A DNA stretch of 64,000 nt from JAYVSZ01 sp043774925 (lineage in GTDB: Bacteria; Pseudomonadota; Gammaproteobacteria; Burkholderiales; Methylophilaceae), in the NCBI GenBank assembly GCA_043774925.1, contig JAYVSZ010000033.1:1-64000 (forward strand), read 5' to 3'. Shown in pieces: positions 50,685-59,937 of the stretch. Below the pieces are notes generated by a model that was given only the letters and a program-made list of their open reading frames with translations, ran no database searches and was not told where the DNA came from. Each line of letters begins with the position of its first letter. Position 1 is the stretch's first letter. A program made the position numbers and the translations under genes.

Positions 50685-52268
50685 ATGACTGACCCAAAAA
50701 AAGAAAAAATTGACGTTCGCAGTCTCTCACTTGGCATGTTTGTGTCTGAGTTAGACCGGCCATGGATTGACTCGCCTTTCATGATGCAAGGTTTTATATT
50801 GGACGATCAAGCCGATATCGACAAAATGATGGCACTTTGCCAGTTTGTTTATATCGATAGAACTAAATCGATCGGCAGCCAATTCTCCGCCCCTACCAAG
50901 CAAGATGTTGCTATTAAGCGCGAAGGTGCAGTTGTGCGCGCAAAAGCGCCTACTACCCAGCTTCCGCCAGCCATTAAAAAAGCGCAGCGCGGCGAAAAAG
51001 TCTCATTCTTGGACATTATGCGAGACTTAAAGCGCCAGAAAAACCCTGAAAATACTGAAACTGCTAGCGATGAAGGCACCATGTTCAATGTGAAATATGG
51101 GACAGATTCGGCCGTACAAGTCGCTTTACCTTACGAATCCAAATCTAGCGCGCCACAAGAGTCCATCACAAAACAGCTAATGGGCGATATCGGCGGTTTT
51201 GTGGGTGGTTTATTTGGTCGCGACAAGTTAAAATCTTCGATAAAAGATGCGCCAAAATTCGAAAAAACAGCACAGAACAATGAGGAAGATGGTTACAAAG
51301 TGACCATTTACGAAGAAGACCCGCCAGTTGAAAATGAAATTGCCGCAATTTACCCAGTTTACGAGCAATCGCAAATTGCAACAAGAAACATATTTGATGC
51401 CATTGCCAACGCACAAGAAATCGACATCACAGCCGTAAGCGAGGTATTAGACAGCATGGTGGATAGTATTGGCCGCACGCCAGACGCCTTGATGTGGCTG
51501 TCTAAGCTCAAGCAAACCGACGATCACGCCTACAACCATGCCCTGAACGTTTCTATCACGCTCATGGCATTTGGCAACTTTTTGGCGCTCTCGAAAAAAC
51601 AAATTAAAGATCTCGGACTGGCAGGCTTGTTACAAGACATTGGCAAAGTAAAAATTTCTGCCGATATTTTACTTAAAAAAGGCGCACTCACACGCGAAGA
51701 GTTCGAATACGCCAAAAAACATGTCGATGAAAGCTTGAAAATCTTGGTCAGCACACCGAATATTACTAACGATGTGATGATAATGGTGGCGCAACATCAT
51801 GAACGTGCAGATGGTAGCGGCTACCCAAACCAACTCAGCGAAAGCCAAATTAGTATTCCATCGCAAGCCGCTGGCCTTATTGACACCTATTGCGCGATCA
51901 CAAGCCACAAAAGTTACGCCAAAGGCGTCTTTCATCAGCAAGCGCTGGATGAAATTCACAACTTGAGCGGCAAACAATTTAGCGCGCAATTGGTCGGTCA
52001 GCTCGTACAATATATGGGCATGTATCCTGTCAGTTCATTAGTCGAACTTAATACTGGTGAGGTTGGTGTCGTTATTCAACAAAACCAAGTGCGCAGGCTG
52101 CTGCCACGCTTAATGTTGCTGCTGGATCCTACAAAAAAACGCTATCAAGCACCTGTTGCATTAAACCTAATCAATAGCCCAAGCACACCCACTGGCGAGC
52201 CCTATCGTATTAAAAGAAGCTTGCCGCCTGATAGTTATGGCCTAAACCCTAGTGATTTTTTCCTATAA
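50685..52268 (+). CDS. HD-GYP domain protein with DUF3391 N-terminus, altered HD dyad
   Basis: A 527-residue protein. Residues about 1-130 match DUF3391 (IDVRSLSLGMFVSELDRPW) and about 235-430 are an HD-GYP domain. The GYP signature HHERADGSGYP is intact. The HD dyad reads LLQDIGK instead of HDIGK: Q317 (codon CAA, 51633-51635) replaces the metal-binding His, while D318 stays. Standard HD-GYP proteins hydrolyse c-di-GMP to GMP with a two- or three-metal centre. The change may alter metal binding or make the protein a c-di-GMP sensor; this is inference. It lies 16 bp before an EAL protein gene. Confidence 0.88.
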   Translation: MTDPKKEKIDVRSLSLGMFVSELDRPWIDSPFMMQGFILDDQADIDKMMALCQFVYIDRTKSIGSQFSAPTKQDVAIKREGAVVRAKAPTTQLPPAIKKAQRGEKVSFLDIMRDLKRQKNPENTETASDEGTMFNVKYGTDSAVQVALPYESKSSAPQESITKQLMGDIGGFVGGLFGRDKLKSSIKDAPKFEKTAQNNEEDGYKVTIYEEDPPVENEIAAIYPVYEQSQIATRNIFDAIANAQEIDITAVSEVLDSMVDSIGRTPDALMWLSKLKQTDDHAYNHALNVSITLMAFGNFLALSKKQIKDLGLAGLLQDIGKVKISADILLKKGALTREEFEYAKKHVDESLKILVSTPNITNDVMIMVAQHHERADGSGYPNQLSESQISIPSQAAGLIDTYCAITSHKSYAKGVFHQQALDEIHNLSGKQFSAQLVGQLVQYMGMYPVSSLVELNTGEVGVVIQQNQVRRLLPRLMLLLDPTKKRYQAPVALNLINSPSTPTGEPYRIKRSLPPDSYGLNPSDFFL

Positions 52269-52284
52269 TTAATGATGGCCCACT

Positions 52285-54003
52285 ATGGATGAATTAACAC
52301 CCGGCGAGCTTGTGCATGAAGTTGAAATTGCTTATTCGGCACAAGCACTCACCGAAAAATTAAAATCCTACGACCTGAATCCAGAGACAACTTACACAAA
52401 GCCTCGCCTAGATTTAAGTGCACTCAATTCTGTAGAAAAAATCGAGGGGGCACAAGCTAATTTGTTTTTTATGCAGCTCTGCGAGGCGCTTAAGCACTGG
52501 CCTCAAGCACATAATGCCGAATCCTTTACGGCACATATCAATCAACTTATTTTTTTGTGGCTTAACGCAATTCAAGATGGCGCAAGCACACAAACCATAC
52601 TCAGCCTACTAAAATGCTTCGAGCTAAAATCTGGTTTTGGCGCCTCCAAATCACCGCAACTACACTTGTTTCTGTTCGATTTGCTTGCCGATACTTTGCA
52701 TCAACATCAACAGCTTGCGCTGGATTACGTCGTTAACTTCGATGCGAATACCAAACTTGCCAACACCAACCAAATTATTCCAAATATCAATATTGCAGCA
52801 AAAAAAGCAGGTGATCGTCAATTAATTAGCCTATTTTCTCTGAATTTTCAGTCAGTTAGAAATAAGTTGGCACTCTCTAAATTTGTAGCATTAGAGTTAA
52901 ACAAACAAATTGCCAGCATATTGCAGCAAAATATACCCGCTAACTGTTCGCTCCACTTTGCTGGCGATTCGCAATTCGATATTATCATTCCAAAGGTTAC
53001 AGGCATTGCCCAGCTTAATTTGCTTGCAGCTAAAATTAGCCGCGCATTTGAGGAAATGCTTTTCCTAAACTTTCAATCCGTTTTGGTTACGCCCTATATC
53101 GGCTGCGCGTTTGCACAGGCTAGCGAAAAATCGGCGCAGGATTTATACAACAACTCTAAAATAGCTTTAGAGAGCGCCATTAGCACACAGCAACACTTTG
53201 TGATTTATAGTGAGGCGCTTCAAGAGAAAATTTTAGAACAAAATAATGTAGAGGCCAAAGTGTTAGAAGCTTTCGGCAGCGACAACCTCACTTTGTTTTT
53301 TCAGCCTATCGTTAACCTAAAAAATGGTAAATGTGCAGGCGCAGAGCTGCTGCTGCGCTGGTCAGAGAGATTTGGTTACAACGTTTACCCAAGCCTCACC
53401 ATCGAGATTTTGAATAAAGTGGGTAAAGGCAAATTATTCACCCGCTGGCTCATCAACTCGGCCTGCCGTTACGCTAGCGAGCTGATTTTTGAGCACCAGC
53501 TCAAAATTTATTTGACCATTAATTTACGCGCCGAAGATTTATACGATACCGAGCTACCACATTTATTGACACAAGCAATCGCCTTGTGGAAGCTAGATCC
53601 CAAAGACATTATTTTAGAAATCACCGAAAACGGCATCCTTGAATACAACGAAAGCTCGAATTCCGTCATTAGCCAATTGGCAGAAAATGGCTTTAAATTC
53701 GCATTGGATGATTTTGGTACGGGCTTCTCATCCTTATCGCGCCTGCGCACCATGCCAATTGATTTAATCAAAATTGACCAATCTTTTGTGCGCGACATTA
53801 CAAATTCAAAAGACGATTACGAAATCGTGCAGTCCATCGCTATGCTCGCAAAAAGCCTCGGCAAAGAAGTGCTGGCCGAAGGTGTGGAAGATGAAGCGTG
53901 CTTGGCGCAAATAAAAAAACTGGAAATTGACAAATGCCAAGGCTATTTTTTCGCCAGACCGATGCCTTTTGAACAGTTTATTGAATGGGCAAAAGCGCAT
54001 TAA
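52285..54003 (+). CDS. EAL-domain c-di-GMP phosphodiesterase with degenerate GGDEF
   Basis: A 572-residue protein without membrane segments. Residues about 150-320 are a GGDEF-like domain with a ruined active site (FAGDSQFD). Residues about 330-570 are an EAL domain. Its signature reads AELLLRW (ELL instead of EAL, with Glu kept). The other catalytic and metal residues are present: INLRAEDL, LEITENG, ALDDFGTGFSS, IKIDQSF, EGVED and QGYFFARP. It should hydrolyse c-di-GMP to pGpG. It is probably co-transcribed with the HD-GYP gene; the N-terminal 150 residues are unassigned. Confidence 0.88.
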   Translation: MDELTPGELVHEVEIAYSAQALTEKLKSYDLNPETTYTKPRLDLSALNSVEKIEGAQANLFFMQLCEALKHWPQAHNAESFTAHINQLIFLWLNAIQDGASTQTILSLLKCFELKSGFGASKSPQLHLFLFDLLADTLHQHQQLALDYVVNFDANTKLANTNQIIPNINIAAKKAGDRQLISLFSLNFQSVRNKLALSKFVALELNKQIASILQQNIPANCSLHFAGDSQFDIIIPKVTGIAQLNLLAAKISRAFEEMLFLNFQSVLVTPYIGCAFAQASEKSAQDLYNNSKIALESAISTQQHFVIYSEALQEKILEQNNVEAKVLEAFGSDNLTLFFQPIVNLKNGKCAGAELLLRWSERFGYNVYPSLTIEILNKVGKGKLFTRWLINSACRYASELIFEHQLKIYLTINLRAEDLYDTELPHLLTQAIALWKLDPKDIILEITENGILEYNESSNSVISQLAENGFKFALDDFGTGFSSLSRLRTMPIDLIKIDQSFVRDITNSKDDYEIVQSIAMLAKSLGKEVLAEGVEDEACLAQIKKLEIDKCQGYFFARPMPFEQFIEWAKAH

Positions 54004-54038
54004 TCGCCGCACTATTACGCCTGTAGTATAATGGCGGC

Positions 54039-54476
54039 ATGCAAATTACCACCCGTTTAGAGTTCGATGCTGGGCATCGCATTCCCAATCACAAAAGCCA
54101 GTGTCGCAACCTGCACGGGCATCGCTACGCCCTTGAAATCACGCTTTCTGGCGATGTTATCACGCAAGAAATCTCCGAAAATGGCATGGTGATGGATTTT
54201 TCTGATGTCAAGCGCATCGCGCGCGAAAGCGTGGTGGATGTGTGGGATCACGCTTTTTTAGTCTATGAAAAAGATGCTGAAGTGCTGAATTTTTTAAACA
54301 CGCTGCCAAATCACAAAACCGTGATTTTTCCCAGCGTGCCAACCGCAGAAAATATGGCAGCTGAAGCATTCAAAATTCTCAAAAGTCAGTATCAGGACAT
54401 CTACGGCAACCATTTAAAACTAGACCGCGTACGCCTTTACGAGACGCCTAACAGCTGGGCTGACGCAAGCAGCTGA
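54039..54476 (+). CDS. queD: 6-carboxy-tetrahydropterin synthase
   Basis: QueD converts dihydroneopterin triphosphate to 6-carboxytetrahydropterin in queuosine synthesis. The 145 residues show zinc-ligand histidines in FDAGHRIPN and NLHGHRYALEI, the catalytic Cys in KSQCRNLHGH, and a C-terminal VRLYETPNSWADA. A TATAAT at 54027-54032 is so close to the ATG that transcription may begin at or next to it. Confidence 0.94.
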   Translation: MQITTRLEFDAGHRIPNHKSQCRNLHGHRYALEITLSGDVITQEISENGMVMDFSDVKRIARESVVDVWDHAFLVYEKDAEVLNFLNTLPNHKTVIFPSVPTAENMAAEAFKILKSQYQDIYGNHLKLDRVRLYETPNSWADASS

Positions 54477-54496
54477 AATAATATATGCGCTGAAAG

Positions 54497-54523
54497 GCGC
54501 ATGGATATTGGCTCTCAGCACAT
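54497..54523 (+). repeat. Dispersed GCATGGATATTGGCTC repeat, intergenic copy
   Basis: GCGCATGGATATTGGCTCTC then AGCACAT lies between the queD stop and the rfbD stop. It agrees with 45230-45254 over 20 consecutive bases and with the mutL copy over 18. Confidence 0.75.
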
Positions 54524-54549
54524 CCGTTTCAAATCGTTCATTTCAAAAA

Positions 54550-55458
54550 TCAGACTTTTAAGCCCCGCAAAGTTTGCTGTAAACCTTGCTGCCAAGTCGG
54601 CAATTCAATAGCAAAAATTTGTTTCAATTTGCTATTATCTAGCCTAGAGTTGGCAGGACGTGCGGCTGGGGTGGGGTAATCTGCTGTGGTGATGGCTGCA
54701 ATATTTTCCAAGTTGGTTTTTAAAGTGGGCTCAAACCCTAATCTGTTGTATTCATTCACAATTTCACATGAAAAATCATGCCATGATGTATAACCAGCAT
54801 TCGTAAGATGATAGATTCCCGTTTGATTTTCTTGCTGCGGCTGCCATTTTTCAACCAAAGCAACCACCGCATCGGCAATACATTGGCTGCTGGTCGGTGC
54901 GCCAATTTGATCGGACACAATACGCAAACTGTCACGCTCGCCCGCCAAGCGCAATATTGTGTTCAAAAAATTTTTGCCATACGCGCCATACACCCAACTG
55001 GTGCGCAAAATCAGATGCGGCAAGTCCGTAATATCACTCACCGCGCGAATCGCCTCCTCGCCCGCCAGCTTGCTTTTTGCATAAACGCCCATCGGATTCG
55101 TTGCATCCATTTCCACATACGGGCTTGTTTTTGCGCCGTCATAGACATAATCGGTAGAAAAATGAATCAGCGCAGCGCCAAGCCTAGCGGCCTCCTCGGC
55201 CAGTACACGTGGTGCATCGACATTCACTGCAAACGCAAGCCCAGCCTCGCTTTCGGCTTTATCTACCGCCGTATAAGCCGCTGGGTTAATAATTAAATCG
55301 GGTTTAATTTCACGCAGCACGCGGCGCATTGCATCAACATCAGTCAGGTCGAGCTGTTCTCGCGAAACTGCAATCAGCGCGTTCGCGCCAAGTTTAGATT
55401 GCAGCGCATGCCCCAACTGTCCATGCACGCCTGTGAGTAAGATTTTTTGCGGCTTCAT
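54550..55458 (-). CDS. rfbD: dTDP-4-dehydrorhamnose reductase
   Basis: This enzyme catalyses the last step of dTDP-L-rhamnose synthesis. The 302 residues have LLTGVHGQLGHAL (NADPH), FSTDYVYDG, YAKSKLAGEE (catalytic Tyr/Lys) and RTSWVYG. It is the final gene of the rfbBACD operon, 2 bp after rfbC. Confidence 0.95.
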   Translation of the reverse strand: MKPQKILLTGVHGQLGHALQSKLGANALIAVSREQLDLTDVDAMRRVLREIKPDLIINPAAYTAVDKAESEAGLAFAVNVDAPRVLAEEAARLGAALIHFSTDYVYDGAKTSPYVEMDATNPMGVYAKSKLAGEEAIRAVSDITDLPHLILRTSWVYGAYGKNFLNTILRLAGERDSLRIVSDQIGAPTSSQCIADAVVALVEKWQPQQENQTGIYHLTNAGYTSWHDFSCEIVNEYNRLGFEPTLKTNLENIAAITTADYPTPAARPANSRLDNSKLKQIFAIELPTWQQGLQQTLRGLKV

Positions 55459-55460
55459 GC

Positions 55461-56006
55461 TTACTTAAATTTTGGTGCGTCTTGCAAACTCAATCCCACT
55501 TTATCTTTGGCAGATAACAGCGGATCGCCCTGCAAAGACCATTCTATGCCGATGCTGGCATCATCCCATTTAATACAACATTCGTGCTGCGGCGCATAAA
55601 AATCGGTGGTTTTGTACAAAAATTCGGTATTATCCGCCAGCACCAAAAAACCATGCGCAAACCCTGGCGGAATCCACATTTGACGCTTGTTTTCGGCCGA
55701 TAAATGCGCACCCGCCCATTGCCCGAAAGTGGGCGAAGACGCGCGAATATCCACCGCCACATCAAACACCTCGCCCGCACTCACACGCACTAATTTACCT
55801 TGCGCTTGCGCTATTTGATAATGCAGGCCGTGCAGCACGTTTTTAGCCGATTTCGAGTGATTGTCCTGCACAAAACGCGGCAAAAAACCTGTCGCCTCCT
55901 CAAACACTTTGGCATTAAAACTCTCGAAAAAAAAGCCCCTATCATCACCAAATACTTTGGGCTCAAAAATTAGCACATCTGGAATATCTGTTTTTATTAA
56001 ATTCAT
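55461..56006 (-). CDS. rfbC: dTDP-4-dehydrorhamnose 3,5-epimerase
   Basis: A 181-residue cupin epimerase with FFFESFN, LHGLHYQIAQAQGKLVR (catalytic His region), VFDVAVDIR and PPGFAHGFLVL. Its ATG shares a base with the rfbA stop (TAATG). Length and order match the family. Confidence 0.96.
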   Translation of the reverse strand: MNLIKTDIPDVLIFEPKVFGDDRGFFFESFNAKVFEEATGFLPRFVQDNHSKSAKNVLHGLHYQIAQAQGKLVRVSAGEVFDVAVDIRASSPTFGQWAGAHLSAENKRQMWIPPGFAHGFLVLADNTEFLYKTTDFYAPQHECCIKWDDASIGIEWSLQGDPLLSAKDKVGLSLQDAPKFK

Positions 56007-56887
56007 TAAAATACTTGCTCTGTGAGGACTTGTTTAAGATATTCACCGTAACCATTTTTGGCGTATTTGTTTGCTAAAATCTCTAGCTGCGCTACGTCGA
56101 TAAAGCCCATGCGGTAGGCGATTTCCTCCGGACAAGCAATTTTTAAACCTTGACGCTTTTCGATGGTTTGAATGAACGAAGCTGCCTCTATCAACGAATC
56201 GTGCGTACCAGTATCCAGCCAGGCCATGCCGCGCCCCATTACTTCTACCTGTAAATCTCCTGCTTCTAAATACACACGATTTAAATCGGTAATTTCCAGC
56301 TCGCCGCGCGGCGATGGTTTGAGTTTTTTGGCAATTTCAACCACACGATTATCGTAAAAATATAAGCCTGTCACCGCATAGCGCGATTTAGGTTTGGCGG
56401 GTTTTTCTTCCAAGCTAATCGCATGACCTTCGGCGTTAAATTCCACTACGCCATAACGCTCAGGATCGTGCACCGGGTAAGCAAATACGGTAGCGCCAGA
56501 GGTACGTTGAGCAGCTTTTAACGCCTTTCCACCCAATTCGTTCCCGTAAAAAATATTATCGCCCAACACCAAAGCACAAGCGTCATTGCCGATAAATTCC
56601 TCGCCAATAATAAAGGCTTGCGCCAAGCCATCGGGTGAAGGTTGTACCGCGTAGCTAATCTGCATACCCCACTGATTGCCATCGCCCAGCAGCTCTTTAA
56701 ATCGCGGCGTATCTTGCGGCGTAGAGATAATCAACACCTCGCGAATGCCCGCCAGCATCAGCGCAGACAACGGATAATAAATCATCGGCTTATCGTAAAC
56801 AGGCAAAAGCTGCTTAGAAACCACCTGCGTGACAGGATACAAGCGCGTGCCAGAGCCGCCTGCTAATACAATCCCCTTCATACTCAT
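56006..56887 (-). CDS. rfbA: Glucose-1-phosphate thymidylyltransferase
   Basis: A 293-residue nucleotidyltransferase with LAGGSGTRLYPVTQVVSKQL, YDKPMIYYPLS, VLGDNIFYG and WLDTGTHDSL. It makes dTDP-glucose for rhamnose. The ATG at 56887 shares a base with the rfbB stop; an in-frame ATG two codons later is the alternative. Confidence 0.96.
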   Translation of the reverse strand: MSMKGIVLAGGSGTRLYPVTQVVSKQLLPVYDKPMIYYPLSALMLAGIREVLIISTPQDTPRFKELLGDGNQWGMQISYAVQPSPDGLAQAFIIGEEFIGNDACALVLGDNIFYGNELGGKALKAAQRTSGATVFAYPVHDPERYGVVEFNAEGHAISLEEKPAKPKSRYAVTGLYFYDNRVVEIAKKLKPSPRGELEITDLNRVYLEAGDLQVEVMGRGMAWLDTGTHDSLIEAASFIQTIEKRQGLKIACPEEIAYRMGFIDVAQLEILANKYAKNGYGEYLKQVLTEQVF

Positions 56888-57969
56888 TACGCCATCTCCT
56901 CGCCACGCTCGGCATAGTTTTTATTCATCCAGTTTTTATATCCGCCGCTGGTCACGTTTTCCACCCAAGTTTGGTTTTGCAAATACCACATCACGGTTTT
57001 TTGGATGCCTGTTTCAAACGTTTCCGCTGGCTTCCAGCCTAGCTCGCGCTCAATTTTGGTCGCATCAATGGCGTAACGCGCATCATGCCCAGGCCGATCT
57101 TGCACATAAGTGATTTGGTCGCGATAGCTGCCTTTTTCTTTTGGCTTTTGCGCATCTAAAATATCACACAACGTATGCACCACTTCCAAATTGGTTTTTT
57201 CGTTCCAGCCGCCAATATTGTAGGTTTCGCCCACTTTTCCTGCCTCTAATACCCGACGTATTGCACTACAGTGGTCTTCAACATACAACCAATCGCGCAC
57301 ATTGCTGCCGTTGCCGTAAATCGGCAGCGGCTTGCCATTAAGCGCGTTGTGAATCACCAAAGGAATGAGCTTTTCGGGGAAATGATACGGCCCGTAATTA
57401 TTCGAACAATTGGTCGTAAGCGTCGGCAATCCATAAGTATGATGATAAGCGCGCACCAAATGGTCAGAAGCCGCTTTGGAAGCTGAATACGGGCTATTGG
57501 GCTGATAAGTATGTGTTTCAGTAAAGGCTGGCTCGGCGGCACTAAGAGAGCCATAAACCTCATCTGTTGAAACATGCAAAAATCTAAAATTTGGCTTGTG
57601 TGCAACATCAAGCGCGCCCCAATAAGCACGCACTTCTTCAAGCAAGCTAAATGTGCCAACAATATTGGTCTGAATAAACTCACCAGGCGCATGGATAGAG
57701 CGATCGACATGGCTCTCTGCCGCAAAATTAACCACAGCGCAGGGTTGATGCGTCTTAAGCAAGTTACGCACCGTTTCGCTGTCACCAATATCCGCATGCA
57801 CAAAAACATGCGCGTGATGCGCGTAAATTTCTGCTAAATTTTCCAAATTACCAGCATAGGTCAATTTATCTAGGTTGACGACCTTACCCAAGCCCATTTT
57901 GACCCAAGCATTGACAAAATTACTGCCGATAAAGCCTGCGCCACCTGTTACCACAATGCAATTATTCAT
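56887..57969 (-). CDS. rfbB: dTDP-glucose 4,6-dehydratase
   Basis: A 360-residue SDR enzyme with GGAGFIGSNFV (NAD), STDEVYGS, YSASKAASDHLVRAY (Tyr/Lys) and NCSNNYGPYHFPEK. It is the first gene of the minus-strand rfbBACD operon. No glycosyltransferase or O-antigen gene adjoins, so the rhamnose destination is not visible here. Confidence 0.96.
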   Translation of the reverse strand: MNNCIVVTGGAGFIGSNFVNAWVKMGLGKVVNLDKLTYAGNLENLAEIYAHHAHVFVHADIGDSETVRNLLKTHQPCAVVNFAAESHVDRSIHAPGEFIQTNIVGTFSLLEEVRAYWGALDVAHKPNFRFLHVSTDEVYGSLSAAEPAFTETHTYQPNSPYSASKAASDHLVRAYHHTYGLPTLTTNCSNNYGPYHFPEKLIPLVIHNALNGKPLPIYGNGSNVRDWLYVEDHCSAIRRVLEAGKVGETYNIGGWNEKTNLEVVHTLCDILDAQKPKEKGSYRDQITYVQDRPGHDARYAIDATKIERELGWKPAETFETGIQKTVMWYLQNQTWVENVTSGGYKNWMNKNYAERGEEMA

Positions 57970-58004
57970 ATGTTTTTCTATGCTCTTAAGGTGTTTTTAG
58001 TCTT

Positions 58005-58688
58005 CTACCAAGGTAATACACCAGTTTTTGTTAAACCTTGCAAATAAGTTTCGTGTGTTTTTAACTCTGCTTCGTCGGCCATCAGCACTTTGAGTGGCGC
58101 TTGATTTTCTGCTTTAACTAGATGATTTACCACAATACTTTGATGCGCTAAATCCATCATCAAGCTTTCTTGGCCACGCGTCATTGCCATATATACTTCT
58201 GCCAGCAACTCCGCATCCAGCAAGGCACCGTGCAAGGTGCGACGTGAATTATCAATACCAAAATGACGGCATAAGGCATCCAAATTGTTGCGCTGGCCTG
58301 GCCGCGCGTCCTTCGCCATTTTCAGCGTATCGGTAATTTTATTGCACAACTCTGTCATTGGTTGCTTGCTTACGCGACCAAGCTCCATATTCAAAAAACC
58401 CACGTCGAACGGCGCGTTGTGAATAATCAGTTCGGCGTCTTTGATAAAGGCAATAAAGTCCTCGGCAACCGCATTAAATAAAGGCTTGTCCTGCAAAAAC
58501 TCTAGCGTTATGCCGTGCACTTCTTGCGCAACGTGGTCAATTTCGCGCTCAGGGTTTAAATACACATGAAAGTGATTATTGGTCGGGCGACGATTAAACA
58601 TCTCAATCGCGGCGATTTCAATGATGCGATGCCCGTGATCGGGGTAAAGCCCCGTGGTTTCCGTGTCTAAAAATATTTGCCTTGTCAC
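58005..58688 (-). CDS. dnaQ: DNA polymerase III epsilon subunit
   Basis: The proofreading 3'-5' exonuclease of the replicase. The 227 residues show Exo I FLDTETTGL, Exo II HNAPFDVGFLNMEL and Exo III HGALLDAELLAEVY. It overlaps rnhA by 4 bp (ATGA), the usual dnaQ-rnhA pairing. Confidence 0.95.
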   Translation of the reverse strand: MTRQIFLDTETTGLYPDHGHRIIEIAAIEMFNRRPTNNHFHVYLNPEREIDHVAQEVHGITLEFLQDKPLFNAVAEDFIAFIKDAELIIHNAPFDVGFLNMELGRVSKQPMTELCNKITDTLKMAKDARPGQRNNLDALCRHFGIDNSRRTLHGALLDAELLAEVYMAMTRGQESLMMDLAHQSIVVNHLVKAENQAPLKVLMADEAELKTHETYLQGLTKTGVLPW

Positions 58689-59137
58689 ACACTTTCTCCG
58701 TTCAAAAACTGCGCTACACCTTGATTAGCAAGCGCATCGGCGCGCTCGTTGCCATCATTGCCGTTATGTCCGCGCACCCAAATCCACTCGATTTGATGCG
58801 CTTGCGCGAGCACATCCAGCACTTTCCACAAATCCTCATTTTTGACCGATTTTTTATCCGCTGTGCGCCAATTCCTTGCTTTCCAACCGGCAATCCATTC
58901 TGACATGCCTTTTTGCACGTAGGATGAGTCCGTATAAATTTTCACCCTACTTGGACGTTTTAATGATTCCAAAGCACGGATGACTGCAGTCAGTTCCATG
59001 CGATTATTCGTCGAATTCGCCTCACCCCCGCAAATAGATTTTTCGTTACCGTTATACTTTAACCAAGCACCCCATCCGCCTGGGCCGGGGTTTCCCTTGC
59101 AAGCGCCATCCGCATAAATCTCTACAAATTCATTCAT
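58685..59137 (-). CDS. rnhA: Ribonuclease HI
   Basis: It degrades RNA in RNA-DNA hybrids. The 150 residues contain all four catalytic acids: IYADGACKGNPGPGGWG, NNRMELTAVIRAL, IYTDSSYVQKG and NERADALANQG. The length is normal. It lies 4 bp after the methyltransferase gene. Confidence 0.97.
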   Translation of the reverse strand: MNEFVEIYADGACKGNPGPGGWGAWLKYNGNEKSICGGEANSTNNRMELTAVIRALESLKRPSRVKIYTDSSYVQKGMSEWIAGWKARNWRTADKKSVKNEDLWKVLDVLAQAHQIEWIWVRGHNGNDGNERADALANQGVAQFLNGESV

Positions 59138-59141
59138 TTTT

Positions 59142-59861
59142 TTAATTTTTCTGTGAAGGTTTAGTTTTTTTCTGACTATTGACCACTAGCCGTGATTTTA
59201 ACGAATTTTGTTTCCAATTGGGTTTCAATAAAGTCATACTCACCACACGTTTTTTCGCCACAATAAAATAAAGCCCGCCCATCATCGGCCACCACTTGCT
59301 GCCCATTTTATCTGCAAATGCAAAGCGTTTAAGCCATTTTTCGTCGTTAATTGGCGGCTCATAACAACAAAATTGCGCTTCCACAAACTCCAAACCTAAT
59401 AATGCCAGCCAATCTTTAATACGCGACAGGGTAAAAAATTGCCCATGCCAAGGATAAGCATCATCACGACTTAACAGGTTTTTAATGCCCCACGCACTCA
59501 CAGGATTAAAACCCGTGAGCAATAAATACCCATCTGGAACAAGCACCCGCGCGGCTTCGCGCAAGGTTTGATGCGGATTCTCACTAAATTCTAAAGCATG
59601 CGGTAAACACAATAAATCAATGCAGCTTTCTGCAAAAGGCAAATAATCGCTCTCGCATCGCAATTCACCCGCGCGCGTATCCGCTTGCAATGTATGTGGA
59701 ATGCGCGAATTTTTGAGTAGGTTAGTTTGCGGCAAGCCAATTTGCACCGCATTAAAACCAAAAATATCGCCCACTGTCGCATCATAGAACGGCTGCTCGT
59801 GTCGCAACAAATATTGCCCAAGTGTGGTTTCCAGCCAGGTGTCTTGCGCTATTTTCATCAT
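59142..59861 (-). CDS. Class I SAM-dependent methyltransferase (YafS-like)
   Basis: A 239-residue protein with a Methyltransf_11-like core: CESDYLPFAESCIDLLCLPHALEFSENPHQTLREAARVL-type motif IV region (about residues 70-110) and PDGYLLLTGFNP. The glycine-rich SAM motif I is poor. The position between gloB and rnhA/dnaQ is the same as that of E. coli yafS, which supports orthology. The substrate is unknown. The C-terminal 35 residues are basic. Confidence 0.8.
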   Translation of the reverse strand: MMKIAQDTWLETTLGQYLLRHEQPFYDATVGDIFGFNAVQIGLPQTNLLKNSRIPHTLQADTRAGELRCESDYLPFAESCIDLLCLPHALEFSENPHQTLREAARVLVPDGYLLLTGFNPVSAWGIKNLLSRDDAYPWHGQFFTLSRIKDWLALLGLEFVEAQFCCYEPPINDEKWLKRFAFADKMGSKWWPMMGGLYFIVAKKRVVSMTLLKPNWKQNSLKSRLVVNSQKKTKPSQKN

Positions 59862-59937
59862 TTAATGATTAATAAAATCCCAATAAAACCAAAAATAAGG
59901 CTTAAAATCACAGGCTTGAACTCATAAAAGCACCCAA

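Noticed and set aside
52285..54003. Loss of EAL activity because the signature reads ELL
   Set aside because: The metal-binding Glu and all other catalytic residues (Asn, Glu, DD, Lys, Glu, Gln) remain; Leu for Ala is a mild variant.
38781..54523. The short dispersed repeats as a CRISPR array
   Set aside because: Copies are kilobases apart, in both orientations and without regular spacers; no cas gene is present.
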